Shown: positions 1 through 8,900 of the stretch, piece after piece
Layout: every line of letters starts with the position of its first letter
Numbering within the stretch: the first letter of the stretch is position 1
Assembly (NCBI GenBank): GCA_029821875.1
Contig: JALGXW010000019.1
Location: 1-59,308, forward strand
Direction of reading: 5' to 3'
DNA length: 59,308 nt
Source: Candidatus Hebobacterum abditum
GTDB lineage: Bacteria > Armatimonadota > Hebobacteria > Hebobacterales > Hebobacteraceae
Position numbers and translations under genes: made by a program
Notes under the pieces: model-generated
Database searches by the model: none
What the model saw: only the letters and a program-made list of their open reading frames with translations
What the model was told of the DNA's origin: nothing

Positions 1-234
1 GAGCTCCTCGATCTCCTGGCGGAGCCCCATCTCGACGTACCCGTTGCGCGCGATCGTCGCGGAGGCCGCGGCATAGCCGAGGACCAACGAGAAGGTCAGG
101 GCGGCGAGAAGCACGGCTGCAATTCCTGGTTCGACTCCTGCAGATCGAGTCTGCGTCGGACTACTTGGCTGTTGCTTGGAGGATGCGGGCAGTTCGATTG
201 CCCGACATTGCGGCATCAGTTGCTGCGATCTCAT
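1..234 (-). CDS. ftsL: FtsL-like division protein, N-terminal part (cut by window edge)
   Basis: Reading the minus strand from an ATG at 234 gives 78 residues before the window ends. A polar N-terminus of about 35 residues is followed by one hydrophobic segment (GIAAVLLAALTFSLVLGYAA), a short spacer, and the start of a charged helix (LRQEIEEL) that looks like a coiled coil. This is the architecture of FtsL/DivIC-type bitopic division proteins. Its position directly after mraZ and rsmH is the classic ftsL slot of the dcw cluster. FtsL sequences are poorly conserved, so the call rests mainly on topology and order. A purine-rich stretch (GGCGGCGAG) lies just upstream of the ATG. The coiled coil and C-terminus lie outside the window. 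Confidence 0.6.
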   Translation of the reverse strand, partial: MRSQQLMPQCRAIELPASSKQQPSSPTQTRSAGVEPGIAAVLLAALTFSLVLGYAAASATIARNGYVEMGLRQEIEEL

Positions 235-340
235 GCTACTCGCCGCCCGGCGTTCTTGGTTCCTCAGCGCGCACCGCACGCCTCATTGACGCTACTGCCC
301 AGCGCTGTCGCTGGCACACCGCTGCATTCTCTCTGCAGTT

Positions 341-1237
341 CTACAGCCTCTCTGCTGCTCGCAGAGTCGCCGACCGTGCGCGAGGGTTCTGGTCGATCTC
401 TCGCCGCGATGGCTTGACTGCCTTCTTCGTCAGGATCCTCACCAGAGGACCCGCTTCGGACGGGAACGGCGGGCGCGTGCTGCGACCTGTGGCCTGGCGG
501 AAAGCCCCCTTTGTTTCACCGCCATCTAGACTGTGGTACGTCAATGCGACGATTCTGCCGCGAGGCCTAGTGCGACGGATTGCTGCGTGCAGTGCTTTGC
601 GAAGCGCTCCGAGTTCGTCATTCACGGCGATCCTCAGCGCCATGAAAGACTTCGTGGCTGCGTGAAGGCGTCTCGGTCGCGCCCGGGGTGGGATTGCTGC
701 TGTGACGGTTGCTGCGAGTTGTGCTGTGGTTGTGATGGGATGTTGCTGTCTTGTTGCGACAATCGCCTTTGCTATTCTATGCGCCCGCCGTTCCCCTCCG
801 TATTCCCGGAGGATCCTCGACAGCTCTTCCTCCGACAATCTGTTCACTAGGTCCGCCGCAGTGGTCTCTAGACCGGGATCCATCCTCATGTCGAGCGGCC
901 CGTCGAGTCGGAAGCTGAAGCCCCTCCTGCCGGTTCTCAGTTGTTCGAGTGACACTCCGCCGTCGATGAGGACCCCGTCCACTGCGTCTGTCCCGAGTTC
1001 GTCCAGAATCACCTCCAACCGTGCGTGGTCATCGTTCACCAGTGTAACTGGCTCGCCAGCCAGGTTCTTCCGTGCTCTGTCAATCGCTTCTGGGTCCCGG
1101 TCGATCCCTATCAGCCGTCCCCCGGGCTTGATCCGCTCGAGTATCGCCGCCGCGTGTCCGCCCGAACCCAGAGTGGCGTCGACCATGACCTTGCCTGGCT
1201 CCAGCGCCAGGTACTCCAGGACCTCCTCTACCATCAC
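341..1237 (-). CDS. rsmH: 16S rRNA (cytosine-1402-N4)-methyltransferase RsmH (MraW), divergent
   Basis: RsmH methylates N4 of C1402 in 16S rRNA using SAM. The SAM motif is VDATLGSGGHAAAIL followed by GIDRDPEA. The family block GFSFRLDGPLDMRMD and the ending NPRARSATLRAAERL are clear, and 298 residues is normal. Two family blocks are altered: the usual DLGVS reads DGGVS, and HSLEDR reads HSLDGG. The start is unresolved. Family members begin a few residues before an HxPVxxxEVL motif. Here the frame has no ATG, GTG or TTG between the mraZ stop and that motif. I give the first canonical codon, the GTG inside the motif. A CTG at 1300, or a start overlapping mraZ, would restore the full N-terminus. 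It is co-oriented with mraZ and ftsL. Confidence 0.88.
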   Translation of the reverse strand: MMVEEVLEYLALEPGKVMVDATLGSGGHAAAILERIKPGGRLIGIDRDPEAIDRARKNLAGEPVTLVNDDHARLEVILDELGTDAVDGVLIDGGVSLEQLRTGRRGFSFRLDGPLDMRMDPGLETTAADLVNRLSEEELSRILREYGGERRAHRIAKAIVATRQQHPITTTAQLAATVTAAIPPRARPRRLHAATKSFMALRIAVNDELGALRKALHAAIRRTRPRGRIVALTYHSLDGGETKGAFRQATGRSTRPPFPSEAGPLVRILTKKAVKPSRREIDQNPRARSATLRAAERL

Positions 1238-1283
1238 CGGCTGATGCTGAGCCGGTTCCTCCCCGTGTTCCCGCTCACGCTGC

Positions 1284-1709
1284 TCAGATCCCGAGGGCAG
1301 CGGCCTTCTCCGTGATGCTCTCGGGAGAGAACTGCTCGTCCTGATGAGCCAGCCAGCGTTCCTTGCTCCATATCTCGACGCGGTCGACGACACCGCGGAT
1401 GACGACATCGCGGGTAATGCCAGCATACTCGCGAAGGGCGGCCGGTATCGTGACACGGCCTTGCCGGTCTAGGAACACCTCGTTGCCGCCGCTGAAGAAC
1501 TGCTTGACGATGTCGCCTTTCATGTCGGAGATGCGGACCGTGGCGAGCCGATCTTCGATCTCGCGCCACCGTTCCCATGGGAAGAGGAAGAGACACCCAT
1601 ACCAACCGCGCGTGAGGAACCCGCCATGGGCCATGGCGTCGCGATACGGGCGGGGCACTGCCACGCGCCCTCGGTCATCTAGCTGATGCTCTACCTCGCC
1701 AGTGAGCAT
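1284..1709 (-). CDS. mraZ: Transcriptional regulator MraZ
   Basis: This 141-residue protein has the two tandem SpoVT/AbrB-like half-domains of MraZ. Each carries the DxxGR signature: DDRGRVAVP near residue 11 and DRQGRVTIPAALREYAGI near residue 81. MraZ is a ring-forming DNA-binding repressor that autoregulates the division/cell-wall cluster it heads. The gene is first in the minus-strand order mraZ-rsmH-ftsL. GC-rich boxes with a 10-bp period lie upstream, as expected for self-regulation. The ATG start gives the canonical N-terminus (MLTGEVEHQLDDRGR), so no other start is needed. Confidence 0.95.
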   Translation of the reverse strand: MLTGEVEHQLDDRGRVAVPRPYRDAMAHGGFLTRGWYGCLFLFPWERWREIEDRLATVRISDMKGDIVKQFFSGGNEVFLDRQGRVTIPAALREYAGITRDVVIRGVVDRVEIWSKERWLAHQDEQFSPESITEKAAALGI

Positions 1710-1782
1710 CGTCGGTAAGCCCTCTCCCTCGCCTTCTTATGCTTCGGATCACGGTGTACCTTCCACATTTCTGCGGAAAATC

Positions 1783-1839
1783 CCCCGCCATCCCCCATCG
1801 AGTGACGTATCCTACCATAGTTCCCCACCAATCTGTCAA
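1783..1839 (-). promoter_or_regulatory. mraZ promoter with phased MraZ-like boxes
   Basis: On the minus strand a perfect -35 (TTGACA, 1839-1834) is followed after 19 bases by TAGGAT (1814-1809). Pentamers of the MraZ-box type start at 1827 (TGGGG), 1817 (TGGTA), 1797 (TGGGG) and 1787 (CGGGG). All are on one 10-bp helical phase, overlapping and just downstream of the -10. Known MraZ boxes are TGGGN repeats spaced by five bases in front of mraZ, so autoregulation is the natural reading. The 19-base spacer is long for sigma-70. Confidence 0.7.
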
Positions 1840-2077
1840 GGGGGCAGCCACAGATCGGGCCGAAAAAGCTCGCGTTTTAGTCAAACAGATGCACGACGAA
1901 TGAGTGTTTGCTAGCCGAGGCGAAGCGTGGAACGAAGACGACAGGCAGGCCAGGCCGGCCTGCCTGCGCGGCGGGGGCGCAGGGCCGAGTAGCAGTGCGG
2001 ACAGATGTGGTGCGCGCGAAGAGGGCGGACCGGAAGGCCCGCCCTCTTGTGTCTTCAGCCTGACTCGGACTGCGGCG
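1840..2077. other. Intergenic region without a gene; two hairpins
   Basis: No credible gene lies between the mraZ promoter and the end of the SLH protein gene. It holds two strong inverted repeats. One has 10-bp arms around a 5-base loop at 1942-1966 (inner arms AGGCAGGCC and GGCCTGCCT). The other is at 2019-2048. Both lie downstream of the minus-strand surface-protein gene and could end its transcript. Confidence 0.6.
2019..2048 (-). terminator. Hairpin downstream of the SLH surface-protein gene
   Basis: Ten-base arms AAGAGGGCGG (2019-2028) and CCGCCCTCTT (2039-2048) enclose a 10-base loop, about 30 bases past the stop of the minus-strand gene ending at 2078. There is no U-tract on that strand, so this may be a weak terminator or an mRNA 3'-end stabiliser rather than a textbook intrinsic terminator. 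Confidence 0.45.
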
Positions 2078-5000
2078 TTACCACTCGTCCGAGAAGGTCC
2101 GGTAGAGGAACACGGCCATCTGGTCTCGCGTCACCGGGATGTTCGGGCGATAGAAGCCATCCCGATAGCCCCTGACGACCACGGCATGGCCTCCGGGCGG
2201 GTCCGTACACACCTCGATTGCCTTGGCGCACCAGTAGTCGGCCGGTATGTCGAAGAAGAGGTCTTGGCTTGCCGGGTACAGTTGCTCGTCGATGCCGATC
2301 CATCCCTCGGCGCGGGCAAGGAAGACTGTCATGTCGTCTCGCTCGACAACCAGAGACGGTCTGAAGAACCCACCCGGGTAGCCCTTGACTGTGTCGTTGG
2401 CGACGCAGGCGCTGATCGCTGTGCCTGCCCAGAAGCCTGCTGGCACGTCGAAGAACAAGTCGCCGGCCGTATCCATTGGATCTGCCGGGTCGATCCATCC
2501 CTTGGCGCGCGCGATGAATACACACATCTGGTCGCGCGTGCACGGAATCTCCGGATGATACAGCCCGTCTGGATAGCCCTTGGTGACGCTCTCCGCAGCG
2601 ATGGCCTCGACCTCCGAGAAGGCCCAGTGGTTGAACAGGATGTCTTGGAAGCTATGCCAGAGCTGCAGGATCGTCAAGCCCCAGCCGGCATCGGTCAGGT
2701 AGGCGTGTCCGGCCAGGTGAGTGATGTCGCTCGCCCAGCCGGGAGTCTCGTAGTAGGCCACCTCCACGGGCGCCGTAGGCACCCGGAAGTCCACCAGCAC
2801 GACGCCGCCATCGCCGTCGGCGACCAGGGCGACAGTGGTGAGAGTCGCTATGGACTCCGCATAGCCGGAGGTGTCAAAGGCACCCACCTCGAGGGGGCTG
2901 CCGGGGGCCGAGATGTCGATTATCCGCAGGCCAGAGCTGCCGTCAGCCACGCAGGCATAGTCGCCGAAGACCGCAACGCCGCGGGCCTGCCCCGGCGTGT
3001 TGTAGAAGCCGGCTTCGGAGGGGTCCCCCGCGCTGCCGGAGATGATCTGGATGTTGTCCACGTACCCAAAATCACCCGTGGCGCTGTCCACGAGCCTGAA
3101 CCTGATGGCGAGGTCAGGGTTCTCCTCGGCCAGACTGCTGAGCTCGTGGGAGAAGGGGTGCAGAAGCCCGTTCTCCTCGGGATCGTCCCTCTCTATGCGC
3201 TTCAGCAGGCTCCAGCCGCCACCATCATACCAGTGGGCCTCGACCGCCGCCGAGGTGCTCGTGATGGAGGCCGCGAGGTAGTAGGAGACGGTTATCTTCC
3301 CGTAGCCCACCGTCGAGACGGTGCGCTCGATGCTGCCGTCGTTGCGCAGCCGCACGCTGTACGTCCCCTGTCTCGGGGTGCTGGCGTACCACTCGGCCGT
3401 GCCGCCCACGGTCCACCCCTCGACGCCGTCCTCGAAGTCCTCGTAGAACACCGTCACATCCGGGGTCCCGATCGGGGAGAGATTGATCAGCCGGAGGCCC
3501 GACTCACCGTCGGCCACACAGGCGAAGGGGTCGCCGCCCAGCGTAGCGGTGGCGATGTCCGCGCACCACCCGGGGGTGTCGAAGCTCGCCTTCTCGAACG
3601 GACTGCTCGGCATCAGGGTGGAGACTACCGAGATCCCTTGGTCGCCGTCTGCGATGACTGCGTACTTGGCGAACCCAATCGTGGAAGCGGCCACCCCGAG
3701 TGGCGAGCCCGACGTCTGCGCCAAGCCGACGAGATTGGGGTTGGCCGGGTTGGTGAGGCCAACCACCGAGAGGCGCCCGCCGAGGTCGGTCACGTATCCA
3801 TAGGTGTCAGCGATCGCGATGTCGGTGACATCGCCAAGGCCTTGGACGTCATTGATCAGCGCGGGATCAGTGGCCTCCTCCGCGTCGCTGACCTGAACGA
3901 CCTGCAGCCCGGCGCTGCGGGCGGCTACGTAGGCGAGGACGGACCCGTCGAACTGCTCGGCGACAGCCAGCTTCTCGCCGGCTGCCGGGCTCTCCCGGTT
4001 GGCCAGCTCCGTGTATGGGGGAAGGAGATCGACTACGACGAGTCCGGACTCCGCGTCGGCCACATAGGCGTATCCGCCGGCAACCACGAGGTCCGAGGGT
4101 CCCGGGACCGACGGCGTGCCGACCGAGGTCACGAAGACCGGGTCCGTTGGGTCGCTGATGTCCACGACGGCCACGCCGTGGCCGCCTACACTCACGTAGG
4201 CGTACTCCTGGTAGACAGAGACGCTGTGTGCCGATCCGGAAAGAGAGAGAGTCGCCACCTGCGCCGGGCTGGTGGGTGTGGTTATGTCGATCACCTCCAC
4301 GCCCGCGTCACCGCTCGCCAGGTAGATGTAGCTCCCAGCGTACTCGGCGCCCCACGCGTAGCCGCTGGTGCCCACCGAGGCGACGGGGCCCGTGGGCGTC
4401 ACGGTGTTCACAATCTGAAGGCCGGAGGAGCCGTCCGCGACATAAGCGTAGTTGCCCGAGAGCGCGACGTCGTTGGCCGAGCCAGGCGTGTCGATAGTCC
4501 ACAGCACGGCGGGTGCACTCGGTATGCCGGTGTCGCAGCACACAATGCCGGCGTCGCCCGCGGCGACGTAGGCGCGGTTGCCGGAGGCATTCACGCCATT
4601 GGGATTCCCACCCGTCGCCACCGCTCCGAATCCACAGCCCGGACCAGTCGTGTCGATGACCGCGAGCCCGCTGCCCCAGTCGGCGACGTAGGCGTAGTCG
4701 CCCTGCACATCCACGTCCATCGCCTGCATCGTGCCGGTGCATGACCAGAGCAACGTGGGATCGGTGGGATCCAGCACGTCGAAGGCCAGCAGTCCGCCGC
4801 TGCCGTCCGCGACATAGGCGACCGTGTCCGGCGCGGCTATCGCTTCAGCATTGCCATCGGTCTCGGCCTGGCCGACCAGCGTCGGGGTCGGGAAGGCGGA
4901 GACGTCGATCACACGCAGCCCGCCGGAGTCATCGGCCACGAAGGCGGCACTGCTCGCCACCGCGACGGCGTAGGCTCGGCCCGGGGTGTCGTGGGAGTCG

Positions 5001-5851
5001 ACGGCTACAGGGTCGCTTGGATCGGTGATGTCGACCGCCTGGAGACCCGCTATTCCCGCCGCGAGGTAGGCGTAATCGCCATCAACGAAGATGCCCCTGC
5101 AGTTGCCAGGCAGGTCGAGCGCGGCAAAGCTGCAGCCTGGAGCCAGCGGGTTGGTGATGTCGACTAGCCGAAGGCCTTCCTGCCCATCGGCAAGGTACGC
5201 GTAGTTGCCGACCACTGCCACGTCGAGCACACGGTCGGAAGTACTGCAGGAGGCGACTTCGGCAGGGGCGGCGGGGTTCGAGATATCGACTACGGCGAGG
5301 CCGGAGAAGCCGTCGGCCACGTACGCATAGCTGCCGGATACATCGACTGCCCACGCATAGCCGGCCGTGTCGTACGTCCCCTGCTTGCTCGGCGCGGCTG
5401 GCGTGCTGACGTCGATGACGCAGAGGCCGGCCGCGTGATCCGCGACATAGGCGTAGTTCCCCGACACAGCGACGTCGTAGGCATAGCCCGGCGTGTCCAC
5501 GGAGGCGACCTCCACCGGTGCTTCGGGATCGGATATATCCACGATGCGCAGCCCGGCGCTCCAGTCCGCGATGTAGAGGTAGCTGCCCGAGATGGCGACT
5601 CCCTCCGCCGACCCCGGAGTGTCGACGACGGCCACCTGGATCGGGTTGGCGGGATTCGAGATGTCGAAGACCGAGAGGGCGCCCTGCGCGGCGACATACG
5701 CGTAGCCGCCATCGGTCGCTACGTCGTGGGGAACTCCGTACGCTAGCCCCCCAGCCACTTCCAGCTCAAACACGGCTGGCGCCGCGGGCGACAGGATCGC
5801 CAGTGAGAGAGCCAGAGCGAGGCCGAGCGAGAGTGGCTTGGGAACGGACAT
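2078..5851 (-). CDS. Secreted LVIVD-repeat beta-propeller protein with three SLH domains
   Basis: This is a 1257-residue exported surface protein. A Sec signal peptide (about residues 1-26, ending SPAAPA) is followed by roughly 21 imperfect repeats of about 42-45 residues with the core YAYVADGxxGLxVVDIS. These are LVIVD repeats, which fold as beta-propeller blades. Between repeats 18 and 19 (roughly residues 800-940) lies a separate beta-rich insert beginning FYEDFEDGVEGW and ending GYVDNIQI, resembling a carbohydrate-binding or jelly-roll module. The last 190 residues hold three SLH domains (KGYPDGLYHPEIPCTRDQM, KGYPGGFFRPSLVVERDDM, RGYRDGFYRPNIPVTRDQM), which anchor proteins to secondary cell-wall polymers. 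A strong ribosome site (AAGGAGG) precedes the ATG. It is transcribed alone. Ligand unknown; an adhesion or S-layer-associated scaffold is the likely role. Confidence 0.9.
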   Translation of the reverse strand: MSVPKPLSLGLALALSLAILSPAAPAVFELEVAGGLAYGVPHDVATDGGYAYVAAQGALSVFDISNPANPIQVAVVDTPGSAEGVAISGSYLYIADWSAGLRIVDISDPEAPVEVASVDTPGYAYDVAVSGNYAYVADHAAGLCVIDVSTPAAPSKQGTYDTAGYAWAVDVSGSYAYVADGFSGLAVVDISNPAAPAEVASCSTSDRVLDVAVVGNYAYLADGQEGLRLVDITNPLAPGCSFAALDLPGNCRGIFVDGDYAYLAAGIAGLQAVDITDPSDPVAVDSHDTPGRAYAVAVASSAAFVADDSGGLRVIDVSAFPTPTLVGQAETDGNAEAIAAPDTVAYVADGSGGLLAFDVLDPTDPTLLWSCTGTMQAMDVDVQGDYAYVADWGSGLAVIDTTGPGCGFGAVATGGNPNGVNASGNRAYVAAGDAGIVCCDTGIPSAPAVLWTIDTPGSANDVALSGNYAYVADGSSGLQIVNTVTPTGPVASVGTSGYAWGAEYAGSYIYLASGDAGVEVIDITTPTSPAQVATLSLSGSAHSVSVYQEYAYVSVGGHGVAVVDISDPTDPVFVTSVGTPSVPGPSDLVVAGGYAYVADAESGLVVVDLLPPYTELANRESPAAGEKLAVAEQFDGSVLAYVAARSAGLQVVQVSDAEEATDPALINDVQGLGDVTDIAIADTYGYVTDLGGRLSVVGLTNPANPNLVGLAQTSGSPLGVAASTIGFAKYAVIADGDQGISVVSTLMPSSPFEKASFDTPGWCADIATATLGGDPFACVADGESGLRLINLSPIGTPDVTVFYEDFEDGVEGWTVGGTAEWYASTPRQGTYSVRLRNDGSIERTVSTVGYGKITVSYYLAASITSTSAAVEAHWYDGGGWSLLKRIERDDPEENGLLHPFSHELSSLAEENPDLAIRFRLVDSATGDFGYVDNIQIISGSAGDPSEAGFYNTPGQARGVAVFGDYACVADGSSGLRIIDISAPGSPLEVGAFDTSGYAESIATLTTVALVADGDGGVVLVDFRVPTAPVEVAYYETPGWASDITHLAGHAYLTDAGWGLTILQLWHSFQDILFNHWAFSEVEAIAAESVTKGYPDGLYHPEIPCTRDQMCVFIARAKGWIDPADPMDTAGDLFFDVPAGFWAGTAISACVANDTVKGYPGGFFRPSLVVERDDMTVFLARAEGWIGIDEQLYPASQDLFFDIPADYWCAKAIEVCTDPPGGHAVVVRGYRDGFYRPNIPVTRDQMAVFLYRTFSDEW

Positions 5852-5987
5852 TCGCGTTCCTCCTTGAGAGAAGGTGATGTGACTACGCGGCCATCGGCCT
5901 GTTCCCCCATGCCCGCGCGCAGCACATCGCTGTCTGCGAATCTATCAGAAAACGAGGCTGCCGTCAACGAGGGTCAGGTCCGGGCGC

Positions 5988-8900
5988 TCATGGCCGCAGA
6001 GAGTGGAATCGCCTCCCAAGCACCACCGTCCCATATCGGCCGCGTTTCTGCAGAATCCCGTCTACAATTAGAGCGCTGTTGGCGAAGATGACTTTGCCCC
6101 ACTGTTTGTAGATGCGTTCGAAGACGGTTACTTCGATCAACCCTGTTTCGTCTTCGAGGGTGATGAAGACGACGGTCTGGCCGCTCTTGATGGGAGGACG
6201 CTGTCGGGCGATCACAATTCCCGCCACTCGGACGCGCCGGCCGTCGGGCAAAGATTCCAGCTGAGCGCGATTCACGACACCCATCTTGTGCAAGTGCTCG
6301 CGCGCGAAGGAAAGTGGATGACGCGTGAAGCTTATCCCCGTCATGGACAGCTCAGCGGCCGCTCTTTCTCTTTCTGTTGCCGGTGGCAAGCCGATGCCTC
6401 CATGCCCTTCGGGATCATCGGCAAGCAGCGGGAGCTGGCCTCCGAGCTGATGAGTTCGGTCTCGGCGGCGGGCGTCGGTAGTAGTTATTTCGTTGAGTTG
6501 CCAAAGGAGTTCTCGCCGCCGTCCTATGCAGTCAAAGGCTCCCGCCTTGATCAGACTCTCCACCATCGGCCGCGCCAGGTTGGTGCGCGCGCAGAAGTCT
6601 CTGAGCGACTTGAAGGGGCCGCCGTCTTCGCGGGCTGCGAGAACGGCCTTCAGCCCGGCCGCGCTGAGGCCGTAAACCTGAGCGAGTCCCACTCGAATCG
6701 CCCCCTCTTCGACCCAGTAGCGGTCGCGACTCTTATTGATGTCGACGGCTCGCACCTCGACCCCGAAGTGCTTTGCGTCGTTGACGATGACCTCTGGTGG
6801 ATAGAATCCCATCGGCTGGTTTGAGAGGATGCCGGCGAGGAACTCGGCCGGGTAGTGAGCCTTCAGATAGGCTGTCTCATAGGCGATAATGGCGAACGAC
6901 GCGGCGTGGGCCTTGCAGAAGCCGTAGGCCGCGAAGGCGGAGAGTCGGCGGAAGGCCTCTTCTGCGGTTGCTTTCTCGATCCCGCGCTTGCGGCAGCCGT
7001 CGAGGAAGGTGCCGCGGATCTTCTCCATCTCCTCCGCCGAACGGTCGTGAGTCATGGCGCGGCGGAGAGAGTCCGACTGGCCGAGAGTGAAGCCGGCGAG
7101 CGCGCTCGCCACTTCGAGCACCTGCTCTTGGTAGAGGATGACACCATAGGTCTCCTCGAGCGCCGGCCTGACGGACGGATGGAGATAGGTGGTTGGCTCC
7201 TTGCCGTGGCGTCGGGCGAGGAAGGGGCTTATCATGTCGGCCTGCATGGGGCCGGGCCGGAAGAGAGAGATGTTGGCGATGATGTCGTCGAATCGGGTGG
7301 GCTGGAGGCCGGAGAGCAGTCCGCGCATGCCCGGGCTTTCGAGCTGAAAGACTCCGACGGTGCGGGCGGAGCGCATCAGCTCATATGTCTTCTCATCATC
7401 TAAGGAGATGCGATTGAGATCGGGTGCCCGGCCGCGGGTCTCGCGGATGATGTGAAGCGCCTCCTCGATGGCGGCGAGGTTGCGCAGCCCGAGCATGTCC
7501 ATCTTCACCAGGCCGAGCGCCTCGATGTCGTCCTTGTCGAACTGACATACGATTACTCCCTTGGCCGAAACCTCCAGCGGAGTGAAGTTCGTGATCGGAT
7601 GGCGAGAGATAACCACCCCGCCGAGATGGACGCTCAGATGCCTGGGGAATCCATCTATCGTCTCGCAGATGTCGAGCAGTTCCTTCAACGCGGCCGCGTC
7701 GAACCCGGATCCGCGCAGCTCGGGCAGGTTAGCGATGGCGTCGCGGATGCGGCCGGCCGGGATATAGGGCATCGACCTGCTGATGCGGTCTATCGACTGT
7801 TCGGGCATGCCCAGAGCCTTGCCGACCTCGCGCAGGGCGGAGCGGGCGTTATAGGTGTTGACGGTGGCCACCATACCGGTGTGCTCCGGACCGTATCGCT
7901 CTGCCACGTACTCGATCATCTCGTCCCGCTTGCGGGAGTCGAAGTCGATGTCTATATCCGGCATCTCGCGGCGCTCGGGATTGAGGAATCGCTCGAACAA
8001 GAGCCGCGCCGCGAGGGGATCGACGGGGGTGATGCCAAGCGCATAGCTCACCATCGAGTCGGCGGCCGAGCCGCGCCCCGCGCACCGGATGCCGCGCTCC
8101 CGCGCCTCTTCCACGATGTCCCAGACCACGAGGAAGTACTCGCAGAGGCCGAGCTCGCGGATGATGTTCAGCTCGTGGCGGAGTCGAGCGGAGATGGGTG
8201 AGGTAGGGGAGGAGCGCAGGCGTTCGGCGGGAATGCGATAGCGCCGCGCGGCCCCCTCCCAACAGAGCCACTCCAACAACTCCTCGGCCAGCTTCCCCTC
8301 TACTTCCTGATCCGTCGTCGGCCACCACCCCGGCCGTTGTTGGGCAGGAGCTTGCCTCCTGCCCTTCCCGGTGTCTCGGGAACTCTCAGTGTTTCGGGAG
8401 CTTGCTCCCGAAACCGTTCCTATCTGAGGCCCGTATTCCCGCATCCGGAAGTGCGGGAAGTGAAGCTGCCCCAGTTCTAGATCGACCTCACACTGCGCGG
8501 CGATGCGAACCGTGTTGGCGATGGCCTGTGGATAAGAGGCGAACTCTTCCAGCATCTCCCGCGGTGACTTGAAATAACGCTCCGCGCCGCGGCGGCGGAT
8601 GGGGTGCCATTCATCTCGCTTCGTCAGCGTCTGGATGCAGGCGAGGACGTCCTGAACGGCCGCCTCCTCCGGCGTGAGACAGTGGACGTTAGCGGTGGCG
8701 ACGATGAGTGCATCCATCTCCTCCGCGAGGTCGGCCAGGCGGGCGATGTGCGGCCGCTCTTTTTCGTCCGGCTCCTCGCGGCACAGCTCGATGAAGAAGC
8801 GATCACGCCCGAAGATATCCTGATAGCGACATATCGCGCGCCGCGCCGCGTCTATGTCGCCACGTCGCACAGCAGCGGGAATCTCGCCGAAGCGGCAGCC

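Noticed and set aside
120-150. String GGTTCGACTCC resembling a tRNA T-loop.
   Set aside because: It lies inside the ftsL-like coding region on the other strand and has no acceptor, D or anticodon arms around it.
1904-4744. A 946-codon open frame on the plus strand opposite the LVIVD/SLH gene.
   Set aside because: It is an antisense shadow produced by the repetitive, high-GC surface-protein gene. Its translation has no family motifs, and the minus-strand gene has a signal peptide, repeats, SLH domains and a strong ribosome site.
7452-8201. A 249-codon plus-strand frame opposite dnaE2.
   Set aside because: It runs antisense through conserved polymerase motifs and has no ribosome site or recognisable domain.
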